Origin: Geosiphon pyriformis
Taxonomy: Eukaryota; Glomeromycota; Glomeromycetes; Archaeosporales; Geosiphonaceae
DNA: 64,000 nucleotides
Assembly: GCA_016748015.1 (NCBI GenBank)
Contig: JAAOMT010000590.1
Coordinates: 125,107 to 189,106 of the forward strand
Reading direction: 5' to 3'
In this document: positions 1 to 11,653 of the stretch, in pieces
Numbering within the stretch: position 1 is the stretch's first letter
Layout: the number at the start of each line of letters is the position of its first letter
Program-made: the position numbers and the translations under genes
Notes under the pieces: generated by a model
The model's database searches: none
What the model saw: only the letters and a program-made list of their open reading frames with translations
Told to the model about the DNA's origin: nothing

Positions 1-1523
1 TAATAAATACAAGTTTTTTATATTTTCAATGTTTGAGAACTTTATCAATCTTTTTTTCTAATTCCAAATGTTCAGCAGAGAACTCTCAGTAAAATTCTTT
101 ATCAACCATTGAATCTTTAATCTTTTTGTCATATGGAATTTGTGATCTTTCATTTTGAGAAAACTCAATTGTTAAAAATTTTCTTTTAAAAGAAACTTAA
201 AATTTTTTGTCTAGCCTAACTTTTTCGATTTTTACTGCTATTCAAAAATTGTTTCAGTTTTAAAGAAGGTTTTTCTTAATTTAAGTTTGATTAGGATGCT
301 TTAGGAACTTACCATATATGTTTGAGAGTTAATTTGTAATTTTCTTCTAAGCAAAAAGCTCTTTGTAAAACATAAGCATATAATTCAAATTTGGATAACT
401 ATATTTTGTCATGAATGAACAGTATTTGTTGGTGATGATGAGGAATATCATTGCTCATTATCTTAAATTTAAAAATCCCTAAAAAGAGAATAACTTTAAT
501 AGCTCTGATCAACATTCAGACCCATTTTGAAATAAGAAAATTTTCTTTCTAATTACTCTTCAAATGTTCTGTGATCCCACTTTTAGCATAGCAATTTATG
601 TTTCAAATTATTCGATTTTTACTCTTATATTAGCTGTAAAGAAAATTAAAGATTAGTAATGACATCTTTTGTCATAGCACATTTCTATCCGGTCTTTTGT
701 TTTGGAAGTAGAGTAACTTATTAAATTTACATAACTTTTTTGATGTTTTTGTTTGGTTACAAATAAAATAAAGATAAGTTTTATATCATATTTGTATTAA
801 TTCAAATTATTAATTTTCTTTTTATTTGTTGATTTTTCTTATGTTCTATCTCATAATTATTTGCAATGGCAAATGGTAAAATTTGTATTTTACTTCCCGT
901 TTTAAAATTTTGCATCACATTCCAAAATGGTCTAAATTCTAACTTGTTCTAGAACATATATTTCCAACTGGGAAAATGAAATCGAAATTTAGAAGATTGA
1001 GAAAAATAGTTAAAAACTATAAATTTATTGCAACTCTGCAATACCCTCCAAAAAGTAACTCTTAATTCGAAATTAAACACAAAAATTCAGTATTTTTCCG
1101 ATTTACTTTCTTTTTAACCAAATAAGTCTCATATAAAAATATCTAATTACAACACAAACTAAATAATCTGGGATTAGAAAAAGAGCAAAGTCTTAAGAAA
1201 TACAGATAAAACATAATAACAAAATATTATTATAATATTTTAAACTTATGACTTAATTTTAAAAGAAAATAGAATTTAAAAATATATATAAATATTCTAA
1301 TTTCTTTTAGTGAAAATGTACTATAATATCTAAAAAATACTTTGTCTTATACAACAACTTTTCACACATCCTGTTTTCTTAACAAACATGGTCTTGATTC
1401 TTTTACCCGTTTTTATGATTCCAATTCCACAGTAAGTAGGGAATTCGCAAAAAAAAAAACTTGTGCCATTTGCTTCCTAAATTTTAGACTGTGCAAAAGG
1501 ATTAAAAATTTCTAAACTTTTAA
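1..1523. other. AT-rich stretch without a supported gene
   Basis: No convincing gene. A minus-strand reading over roughly 60-190 contains coherent pieces such as IPYDKKIKDSMVDKEF with one in-frame stop, so it may be the end of a decayed ORF. At about 1388 a short plus-strand hydrophobic reading (MVLILLPVFMIPIP) ends at a perfect GTAAGT donor, but no continuing exon is convincing. Confidence 0.4.
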
Positions 1524-1745
1524 ATGGTTTCAATTAATAGCATTGAAGAAAGAGAAGTTAACAATATTCCTTAAGATTTGGATGGTTCTCAAACTGGTAA
1601 TAATTTGTTTGCAAAATTTCTCACTTCTACCTCAACCTCAATCTACGACTCAAAACAATGGAGGTTCCATTACAAAATTAATAGTTCACCTTTAAATTCT
1701 AATAGCATTACACGTGTAAATGATTATAGTGCAAATTTATGCTAA
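1524..1745 (+). pseudogene. Decayed short ORF, function unknown
   Basis: A 73-codon reading starting MVSINSIEEREVNNIP, with one in-frame TAA at 1572-1574, then a coherent hydrophilic, Ser/Thr-rich reading (DLDGSQTGNN, then TSTSTSIYDSKQW) to TAA at 1743. Base composition is less AT-skewed than its surroundings, which suggests former coding sequence. The TAA could come from CAA by a C-to-T change. I recognise no family. It could be chance. Confidence 0.3.
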
Positions 1746-4733
1746 AGTAACGGTATTAAAATCATTTAAATAAAACTTATATCTTTTATTACAATCAAAA
1801 ACATTTTTTATATTATATTTTCTAATAATTTTGTAATTAAGTGTGCCTTTTATATAATGTTAACTCATTTTCATTTATTGCTAAATATAATTTTGTCTTT
1901 GACAATTAACAACTCAATTATCAGAACCATTAAGTTTTTTGATATCTAAAAAATATACAAATATAATTATATATATATTTTTATATTTTTATTCATTGTT
2001 TAACTTAAAAATAAATAAATTTAAATTTTTAAATAAAACATAATTTTTTTAAATTATAAAGAATAGCCAAAATTGGTTGCAACTTTTCAAAATATGGTTT
2101 TAATACGAAAATAAAAAATATATTTTTTTATTGTAAAGAAATACAGTATAGCCTATATATACATATACATACAAAAAATAATTTATAAACAAAAGATTTT
2201 TGTAAAAAATTTAAAGGTGTTATAATTTATAAATTATACACAAATATTTTTTACAGTAGAAATTAGTAACCACTTATTCAAATAAATTAATATCAATATT
2301 ATATGTAATTGAAAATTTGTTTGGTATAAAGTAAATAAAACTTTATTTTTACATGTGTATTTCTGGAATTTATGTATTAAAACACTAAGCTTTGTTTATT
2401 CTGGTGTATTAACTATATCAGTACTAATACAAATACAAACTTGTTGAAAAAAAAAAATTTCCAACATATTATTAAATAAAGCTTTAAAAAATCTTTTTTA
2501 ATAGCAATTGATTTATATTTTATTTCTTATTTTTTGTCTTTTATCCAAATTATGGAAAACAAAAAAATTAATAAAAAACATCTATATATTCATAATTGCA
2601 ATCTGTGTGAATTTTGTTAAGAGAATACTCAATAAATGTAGTGGTATATTTTTTAAAAAACTTTTCAAGTAGTTGATAAAATAAATAAATAATAATTATT
2701 GAAATATTTTCATAAAGTATATATTTATATAAACCCTATATATGATAAAACTTTAACCATATTAATTATAATATTTATACATATATTTTTTAATATAATA
2801 AAATATACTTTTATTTATTTATTAATTTATTATAAAAGAATATTTTCTCACTTACAACTGAGAAAATACGTTTTTATTTATCTTTAAATTAGTGTGTTTA
2901 AACATATTTACTACATTAAAAGTTGCAATTTAATACAAAACCAAATTAAAATATAATAAAGTCGAAAAAGATAAATACCTTAGAGTTTTTTCTATAAGTA
3001 TAAAGCTATTAATATTAATACAATAATAGCAATTACAATTAGAGAAAATTATACTTTTAAAATATTTTATTTCGAAAATATTATTTTAAAAATAGTTTCT
3101 AAAATTTCGAAATTTAGAATAGATTTTTCTTCAAGTTTAAACTAAATTTTTTTGGCTAGTTGATGATTTCTACTTTTATTACATGTGATTAGTTTAAGAT
3201 TATCTTAAATATATTTTTACAGTTAAAAACAATAGTTTTACAGTTAAAAACAATAGTTTTATTAATTATCACATGTATTAGCCAATAATATCATATAGTT
3301 AGCCACCCTATTTTTAGATAGTGATCATTGCCATGATCAATAATCTAATTATTGACCTAGTTACTAATATGATTGTTAACCACTTTAAATTCTATATAAG
3401 TAATAAGTTTCTCAACTATAAAAAGACATGTTAAATTAAAGTAATAAAATAACAACTATTATCTAATACTTCTTTTATATTGCTTATTTTTCTTTCCCAA
3501 TTCCTTATCTTCAAGTATCTGAACATCTGTAGATAAAAGATTATTTGTTTACATTTACATATCTTATCTTTTTCTCTTCTTGATTTGTATTGTTAATTAG
3601 CCTAAAAAGTGATTGCTTGCTTTGTGATTTATTGAATAAAAAAATGATTGAAAAGCACAGCAATACCTGTTATTGATTTTAAGAATTGTTGAATAAGGCA
3701 TAGAATAATAACAGCAGTGTTATTTTGTTGACAATTATGAACTATTTTTTTACCTTCAAATTTCTCAGAAAAGATTAAACGACTGTAATTTTGAAACTAA
3801 TTATGCACATTGAATCCTTACAAATTCAATTTGTTTCTTTGATTGAATTTCTTCTTTGATCATTTCTATCATTTTCAATAGTCTTTTTATTTGCTATTCA
3901 TTAGCTTGTTACTCCAACCTGTAACAATATCATCAAAATAAATACACTTTTCAAGAATATTCAATCTATTAATGCGAGAATATTGATTGTTTAAATAGTC
4001 AATTATCATTATAAAAAAGATTTTATATCTTTCTATTTACTTTGAATATTTAGCTCTTTTAATAATATTTTTAATCGATTGAATAGAAAATTAACTTTTT
4101 AATTGATTAGAAAAATACCAATCCAATCTTCTATTTCAGATTAGGTTTAATTATTGTGCTTTTAAATATCTAACAATAAAAAACTTTTTACTCCAAAAAA
4201 TTATTGATTACAAAAACATCACTTAGAAATATAAAATTTATTTAACTATTCAAAATTATTTTAAATAGATCAAAATTTAAGTATTATAAAAAATAGAAAT
4301 CAATCTGAAATAAATTTTAAAATTAAAGAGAGAATTTTGGTAGCTAGTTGAATTTCAAATCTTTTTTTGATATTTAATAAGATATTATTTTAGATTTATT
4401 AAGCTAGCTTGATTGTTTATGTTAATAAATTAAGAGCTTTTGTTTATCATATCTCTAAAAGTTAAAGATTTAATAGTAAATACATGTAACGAGGATGGTA
4501 TGATTAATTTTGTTGGAAAAAATAATATTCCATTTTTTTATTATTTAAAAAATAATAATAATAGTGATAGATTTCCTTTAGCTAAAAATAAGATAATTCC
4601 TTTGACACTTTAAACATTATTTCTACAATTCATGAAAATAAAGATTGAAATTTAGAGAAAACAGAAATAATAAGATTTTATTTATAAAATCATTAAACTG
4701 TGACAAAGTATCTCTGCAAAGAATTCTTATGTA
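1746..4733. other. AT-rich gene desert
   Basis: Extremely AT-rich, with frequent stops in all frames. The reading at 2699-2887 is low-complexity Ile/Tyr/Phe translation of AT-rich DNA. Apart from the short duplication near 3219, I see nothing to annotate. Confidence 0.6.
3181..3275. repeat. 21-bp direct duplication between inverted ACATGTGAT arms
   Basis: Two perfect 21-bp copies (3219-3239 and 3240-3260) containing acagttaaaaacaatag. They are bracketed by ACATGTGATT at 3181 and its near inverse AATTATCACATGT at 3262. A TATATAAG-like motif follows near 3395. It may be part of a decayed LTR or MITE, but no second copy is visible in the window. Confidence 0.5.
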
Positions 4734-4883
4734 GAGCTAAATAATAGAACTATTAAAGTGGATGTTTTTGAAAGCATATTTAATCAAAAATATAAAAATT
4801 ATTTTGTTGTCATCGATAATAATTTTGTGAAAGATCCACAATATAATGAAGTCATTAAGGAAATTCGTAGAAATTTAAAATAG
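4734..4883 (+). pseudogene. Fossil coding fragment, 49 codons
   Basis: An open stretch ending at TAG (4881) reads ELNNRTIKVDVFESIF, then KNYFVVIDNNFVKDPQYN and EVIKEIRRNLK. The mixed, amphipathic composition is quite unlike the Lys/Asn/Ile noise around it, so I take it as remnant coding sequence. It has no start codon and the upstream frame is closed. Family not recognised. Confidence 0.35.
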
Positions 4884-7207
4884 GTAGGTTTTTTATTCAT
4901 TCAATTAAAAAAAATGCTAAAGTAATAAGTAGTTTTAGTTTTAGCAAGTCAGTAATTCAAAACATAAAAGTTAAATTGCTAGAAATATTTTGCAAAACAT
5001 AATTTTTAATATTATAAGTTTGGTTTTAAATCTTATTAAAGAACAATATAGAAAAAAAATGTCCAAATATTTGAATAATTCATATAATTTATGAAAAAAG
5101 TGTGACAAAATATCTTAATGAAAAGATAGCGCAAATTTGTGATTAAAATTAATCTAAAGAAAATATCTTATTAAAAATATTCAAATAAAAACTTTAATTT
5201 TCATATAATTTATGTTTACACTATTAAAATGTAAATTAATTGTTTATGTATTATTATTTTTGTACTTATTAATAATGCTAAAGTAAAACTTTTAACTTTA
5301 TAGATGTTGATTAAAATTGAAATAACAATTTTTAAATAAAAAATATATATTTATCAACAGATTTAATATTCCTAATTTTTTGGTTAAAATAGTCGTGTTT
5401 GAGAAATTGTTTCAATTTAATTTTGGTTTCAGTCTTAATTTTTTATGATCCACAAAACAAAAAAAAGACTTCAAATAATTTTTTATTCATAAAATGCTTT
5501 TAAATAGATATTATATGTTTTTTTAATTGTATAATATTTATTAAACAAACAGTTTAAGATGTTACAATATGTTTACAATATAAAAAATTTAAAAAATTTA
5601 AAGCTGAATCTGGATTTAAGATAACAATTCAGAATGTTTTTATCGGATTTTTTTAGCACAAGTTTTTATGATCAATATTCTATATAAGAGTGACTTGCAA
5701 ATATTATTGCACTATTTGATTTTATTTAAATTTTTTGGGAATGCAATACTTATAAACAAATAAATCAATTCAAAAAGCATCTTTTTGGTTTTAAGAATAT
5801 TATTGCTTTCATTATAGTTTATAGTTTGGAAAAAAACATGAAAATTGAAAAAGTTCATAAATAAATAGTATTTTGGGAAAAATGTCAAGCCAAAATTTGC
5901 TCAAAAACTCTTAAAATAATTTAAACATGTGATTAGACAGAACATTGCTTCAGAAAATATTTTTTCTTAGGCATTTTTAAATCTTTATATTTAAACTTAA
6001 AATAAAAATATTAATAAATTATTTTATTTACAAAACTTTTAATTACTTTTCTTGCCTAAATTTGGTAAACTTTAAATTTTAAAATTATTTTTAACACTCT
6101 AAAAATTCTAAAAAAAAGAGCATAATTTAAGTTTACAAAGTTTTTTACTAAATATATCTATAAGTCTTCTTTCTTTGAAACTTCCTGAAATTAACTTATT
6201 TTAGTAATTAATTTTTTTTCAATATTAATATATCTTCTTATTGGATTAAATACAAAATTTTTAGGATCAAAATATAATATGATATAATATACTTTTTATA
6301 AATTATCAAAAGTGTTTTTTTTTTCAAATTACAAGTTTATATATCTAAAAAATAAAAATTTTAGCTAACTAAAAAATATTTTTTCAATAAATATTTGATA
6401 AAAAAGTCTTACATTTAAAGAAATTTGTTTACCAAATTTGACTTTGAAAAAGTAGTTGCAAGCAAAATTGTTTATTTAGAAATAGATTTGTGAAAAAGAT
6501 AGTTATTAGAAAACCAAATATCTTTATATTACATTAACTGCATTTTCTGCTTAGAAAGCATTTTGTACGCCATTTTTAAAACTCATTAATTATATATTTT
6601 ATGTGGTTTAAGAAATGTTAAAGTTTAAAGCAATAAATATTATTTTAATTGAGATTCTGAAAAGAAAAAAAATCCAATAATTTTAAAATGTTGAAAAAGA
6701 AATAATTTTGGATACTATAATTGCCTTGGTGCTTGACAATAATTTTGATTACATAATAGTCAATTTGAAAAAATTATTGGGATATTGTATCTAAAATTGA
6801 AATTTATTTCTAAACTATTTTATTGTTATTTAAAAAAACTTAAGCCTTATTTTGGAAAAAATTAGTATTATTTAATAGAAGAAAAAAGCTAAGAAAAAAT
6901 TTTTTTATAAAAGTTTTGCAGAGAGTCTTTATGTGATTATATGATTCTAAATGTTGATTTATTTTATCATACACTAAGGTTAAATTAAAATGAGGTATTT
7001 TCTTTAAATTTTTAATTTCGAAAACAGTATTTTTAAAAAATATACTTTTTTTATTGATGTTTTTTTAAAATTTCTAATAGAATTGTTATACAAGAAATAC
7101 TTTTCATACAGGCATTTCTATCAAATTTGTTTTAAAGATTAATAATTCATTGATTCATTCATTTGTTTGTTTTTTTGTTTTTTTTTCATTTCGTTTGAAT
7201 GCTCTAG
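4884..7207. other. AT-rich gene desert
   Basis: No reading frame or RNA structure that I can support. Homopolymeric A and T runs dominate. Confidence 0.6.
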
Positions 7208-8724
7208 ATGGAAAAGAAAGCAAACATGCAGATAAGAAGGTTTATTGTTTATTTTTTATTTTTTATTAGAAAATTTTTAAGGTCGCTATCTAACTAAAAT
7301 ACATAATAATTATTGATTTTAAGTTACCCTGATTGGACTCTTACATCTGAATACAAATTTCTCGGATTTCAACAAAATTAACAACGAACGAGAAGTTTTC
7401 AAAACACTTGAAGATCAATTATCTTTTACAATTTCTGTTGAAAGAAGTCGTATCAAAATTATTGATCATAAAACTGATAAATCTAAATCAAAATCAGTAG
7501 GCCGAGCAATATTACGACTTCAAATTTCTTCAAAAAGCGGTTCTAGAAATCCAATGGAAATTGCGCATGACCTCAATGCATTAATCGAGAATAAATGGTT
7601 CACTCCCATTAGCACTTATTCACACACCGGCTTTTTAGATGAGACTTTTGGGTTCCAAGTTCAACGTGAGCAAGCATTAATTAATCTTCATTATTTGATT
7701 TCTATTAAACTGTATATCATTTAATAATTTTTTGTTTTTAGCAAATTTTTGGAAAGAATATAAATTTCATCTAATTGCAATTCTTTTTATTGCAATAATA
7801 TTAATGGCTCTATATTTTAAAGGAAAAAAAAAATCCGAAGGTATTTGATTTATTTTTTTTGCTGTTATATTGGGATTTAATTATTGTGATTTAAAGTTTA
7901 AAATTAAATAGATATTTTAATAACTTTTACTAATTTTAGGGTAATAGCTTTGCAGTTGTTTCTATTACATTAATTATAGTCGATATCATAGTTGACATCA
8001 CATTCATTATAAAAAATGGAAAAGATATGGATTTTTATATTTACCAAGATAATTAATTTTGTAACTTGTAAATACATCAAAAATTTAAAAACAGCAAAGA
8101 TAATTAATTCGTATATGTTTTTTTGAATAGTAATATTTTCCTAGCAATACCTTTTCTTTTCAACACAGGACTGGCAGAATACATCATAATCAATAAGATT
8201 AGCATTAATAATGAATATGTTGTATGGTTTTGGCAATTTGGCAAGCCCGCTGCCTTATTTATTATACTATCTGTCACTGATATAGATGCTCTGAATCTTT
8301 TATATTCAAAGTATGCAAACATAGGAATTTTCAGTGCACCGATTTTCAAAAGACTTGAAGATTTGATCTTTTGGGGTAGTATCATCAATATTTTTATTGA
8401 GGATATTCTACAATTTGTAATTTAGGTTTGATTTCAAAGATTTAGCCTTTTTTTCAAAATTTTGACATTTCACCAAATTAAATATCTTATAATAATAATA
8501 ATTATTATTATTACTATTATCTCAACTAGATCATTTACTATCAAAATACCTTTCCCTACGATTTTATTCCTATAATAAGTCTCATTATGAGCTCAGTTAT
8601 CTTAACAATTAATATTATTACTCGATTTTATAGCACTTTGATTTGGTTCCATGATCAAACTACTTTTTCATGAGTTGAACGTGAGGAAACGAATGAATTA
8701 GACTGGATAAATACTGGTTTAACT
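7208..8724 (+). pseudogene. Decayed gene for a multi-pass membrane protein with an N-terminal soluble domain
   Basis: Exon-like blocks joined by GT..AG introns: 7208-7238, 7324-7665, 7742-7840, 7940-8056, 8131-8425, 8530-8724. The second block encodes a soluble domain (SFTISVERSRIKII, then NPMEIAHDLNALIEN and WFTPISTYSHTGFLD), possibly SEA-like. The third has a membrane helix (LIAILFIAIILMALYF). The later blocks hold further hydrophobic helices (FAVVSITLIIVDIIVDITFI; IFLAIPFLFNTGLAEYII; IIPIISLIMSS-like) around a conserved-looking KRLEDLIFWGS segment. Lesions: exon 1 does not join exon 2 in phase, exon 3 to 4 is one base off, and there are in-frame stops at 8054 (TAA), 8423 (TAG) and 8671 (TGA). 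The terminal TAA is at 8722. I know no name for this family, but the layout suggests a small multi-TM protein with an extracellular N-domain. A truncated relative lies at 25.4 kb. Some breaks could be my exon choices rather than real decay. Confidence 0.6.
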
Positions 8725-8970
8725 TAAACTTTTTGAAATTGATTTTTAAAATTAATATTATGAGTGCAATAATTTTCTTTGTTTAATAATTTTAGCTTTG
8801 AATTTAACAATATTTATAGTGAAAAAAAAAACAGAAATATAAAAAAAAACGCAGCTTATTTTCTATATATTTAGATGAGAGATATACTATAAATATAGAT
8901 TTGTTAATTAAAAAATTGAAATTGTTTAGTATTGATATATTTTTAGGGGTGTTATCTATTTTCATTTTAG

Positions 8971-9204
8971 AATCTGATTGCGATTATCACTTTCGAGCCT
9001 CCAGAAAATTGGGCTATTGGTATTCATTATAGATTGAAACATAATTAACTTTTTTGGGCCTTGGAATTCACTCATAAATGGCAACTGATAATTACTTTGC
9101 CACATTATAAAAATAATTTTAAAGTTAGATTGATTTCATATTATAAAGCATTTTTCTTTGTCAAAACTTTTCTAGTTATAGCTTCTTTTGATAAAAAAAT
9201 TTAA
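8971..9204 (+). pseudogene. Exon-like relic, function unknown
   Basis: After an acceptor-like TTTTAG at 8970, a 77-codon reading contains ITFEPPENWAIGIHYRLKH, an in-frame TAA at 9046, then WALEFTHKWQLIITLP and a hydrophobic end, stopping at 9202. The composition looks coding. It lies 250 bp after the membrane-protein relic and could be a separate gene. Family not recognised. Confidence 0.4.
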
Positions 9205-10173
9205 TTCGAGATATTGGCAATTATCTCCTTAAATCTACTTCTAAATTAGGTTTATTGTAATTCCAAAAAGTTTTTTGACCATTTTCTTAAGCGATTATCA
9301 TGAGAAAAGCAACTTTTGAATTATAGCTGGGAAAACATAGTCAGATTTTCTTTTCATGACAATTAATGCTCCTTCAAGTCAGTCGAAAAATGAAATTGTG
9401 TTTTAATTAATGAAGCTGAAGAAATTATTTTCTGGCAAAAAATAAATTATCAATATTGTATGGATAAAGAGAGATTTTTAAGGAGTTTATCTTGTCAATA
9501 AATAAGAATTTCAAACTATAATTTTGTTAAATCACATTTTCGAAAAGGCTAGAAATTTATTCACTTTATTTATATTGCATCAAAAACTATGCTTGTCATT
9601 ATCCTATTGATATTTTTACTTTTAAATGAAAATCTTTTAATTTCTAACAACTTATTTGCATTTTCAATATATATTATTTATAAGAATACTTATTAAGTGT
9701 GTAAATGCATCACACATATATCAGTGTGTGTTACATATAATTTATTTTACACTAAAACAGATAATGTAACATCACATGTTCACTTGTTATAACATGTTTC
9801 ATATCAAAATTGATAAGGAAATACTTTACAGTCAATAATCTTCACACTTGACTAATATATGATATCCTATATAATACTTTTAAATATAAAATCAAAAACT
9901 AATTCTTTCCTGAAATTCATTCATCTATTCCAAATTAAATATTGTCATCAATTGCATAAATCCAATTCTAACTCTAAAAAAGGTGGTTAAACCAAGAAAG
10001 TTTACGAAAATATTAAATATAATAAATGAAAGACTTATACTTTATAGAATATTAAGGTCTGAGATAAATCAACCTTTATATCTTTGTTATATTTCGGATA
10101 GCATCTTATTTCTCTTCTGAATTAAGGCTTGTTAATTTAAGTTACAATTATTGTGAGTAGTAATAACTCTTTG
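9205..10173. other. Intergenic, possible decayed LTR-like sequence
   Basis: No gene. At 9707-9800 there are short palindromic words (CACACATATATCAGTGTGTG; ACATCACATGTTCACTTG) followed by a TATATAA-like motif near 9870, reminiscent of a decayed LTR, but no partner copy is visible. Confidence 0.35.
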
Positions 10174-10560
10174 TTAAGATTCTTCTACAGTATTATAACA
10201 AGCTGGTATATGTTTTTTGATCATAAAATGCTTTCTATTAATCACATCAAATTGCATGTAAATAGGATCTGTTTTATTCAAAAGTTTTTTCTCTCCAAAT
10301 AATTTTACAGAAAATGATGGCAAAGCTGTATATATTGCTATACTTAATAGAAGAACTCTTGCAAATCTTGGGTGTGAAAAACTCAAAAACACCATAAATA
10401 TTACCAGACTGGGGAGAGTAATTGGCAGAATAATAGAATCCAAGATCAGAAATAACAACTTTTAAGAATTTGTTTTCAAACAAAGATATTTTTAAAGTAT
10501 AAATCTCTATGTACCAGATTTGAATTATTTATAAATATTGAGTCATTAAAAATTCTGAAA
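10174..10560 (-). pseudogene. Protein kinase C-lobe relic (TKL/Tyr-kinase-like)
   Basis: Read on the minus strand, the C-terminal half of a kinase domain is recognisable. LVHRDLYFKNIFV is the catalytic loop with Asp and Asn retained, followed by a stop. VVISDLGF is the DFG-type motif (DLG), then IYGVFEFFTPK stands where the P+1/APE segment would be, and IKYSNIYSFAIIF is the helix-F region. The reading then shifts frame to IYMQFDVINRKHFMIKKHIP and ACYN, which matches the C-lobe segment before the CWD motif seen in the intact kinase at 30.3-31.9 kb. One stop and one frameshift, with no N-lobe adjacent, show that it is dead. Sel1-like repeats lie directly upstream on the same strand. Confidence 0.75.
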
Positions 10561-10609
10561 AGCATATGAGAACTATTTCTTAAGTAAGAGTTATTTCATT
10601 TATTTTGAG

Positions 10610-11190
10610 AAAATTTCAAAGTTTTCTATCTATTTTGATAGCAACACCCAAGTGTATTTTGATTTTTCGCCTCTTTGTTTTTGAATAGTATTTAAATAAT
10701 TCTAGATTTTTTGCTGTTCTCTATTTATTTTGACAAAATATTCCAATATTGGTTTGTGGACTTGGATATTCTACTTTTTCTAGATCTTTTATTGTTTCCA
10801 GTCCATTTGAATAATATGTTCTAAATTTGTTTTGTTCAAGTAACTTTCTATCTCTATTACTATTAAATAGAATTCAAATGCTTTTTTATCATTCTTTCTC
10901 TATTTTGATAACACTATCCAAGAGTAAAATGCACAAGTAAACTTCTCACTTTTACTGTTTTTAAATAGATTTCAAATGCTTTTTCAAAGATTTTTGTCCT
11001 TTTCTATCTATTATCATAACAAAGTCTAAGAACATATTGTGTATTTAAATCTCTCCCTTCTGCTGCTTTTTCTTGATTTTTTGAAGTACCAATTCTATTA
11101 TTATAATATCATATAAGACTGTATTGTGTAAATAAATCTCTCAACTACAGCTTTTGAATAAAGTTTAAATGCTTTTTATTACAAAAATAA
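10610..11190 (-). pseudogene. Decayed Sel1-like repeat region
   Basis: A diverged DNA repeat of roughly 95-110 bp, about five units, which on the minus strand translates piecewise as Sel1-like repeats: KAFKLYSKAVVE, EKAAEGRDLNTQYVLRLCYDN, then FEKAFEIYLKTV with HFTLG-CYQNRE, and KKAFEFYL. The AF..Y..A.EG.....Y.LG.CY pattern and the unit length of about 36 residues are Sel1 hallmarks. Stops and frame changes separate the units. Kinase plus Sel1 combinations are common in Glomeromycotina, so this and the kinase relic below it may derive from one gene, although the order (Sel1 before the kinase C-lobe, N-lobe missing) implies rearrangement. Confidence 0.65.
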
Positions 11191-11653
11191 TAATAATGGT
11201 TTTGAATTTATAACAAAGATCAAAATTTATTTTATAAATAGTTTTCATTTGAAAAAATATACAATTGAATTAAAAAGCTTGTATAAACAAAATATATATT
11301 GTAGATTATTTTAAATAAATTTTTTCTGAAGAACAATATTAAATTTAATTCTACTTTAATTTTTTGGGATTTCAAAGCTTCAATTTGTTTATAAACAATA
11401 TATTTGCATTAAAATATTTTTACTTTTAAAAATAAAATTTTTTTTAACTTCTGATTATAAATATTTAAAAATTTAAAATTAAATTCAGTAAAAACCAAAA
11501 AATTAAATAGTTAAAAAATAAAAATTTTATTATTAAATAAAATATTATTCTTTTAATTTTATTTTGGAACTTAAAATAATAAAATATTCTTAAGATAGGT
11601 AGTGCAACTTTCAGAAATATATAATCAAATTAAATAATGACAAATTTATTTTT
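11191..11653. other. AT-rich, no gene seen
   Basis: Runs of A and T with stops in all frames. Nothing recognisable. Confidence 0.5.

Noticed and set aside
8104-8388. Minus-strand 94-codon ORF
   Set aside because: Antisense of the membrane-protein exon 5, whose plus-strand reading has the coherent helices.
9700-9880. Palindromic words and TATA-like motif as an LTR
   Set aside because: No partner LTR and no adjoining retroelement domain, so kept only as a remark.
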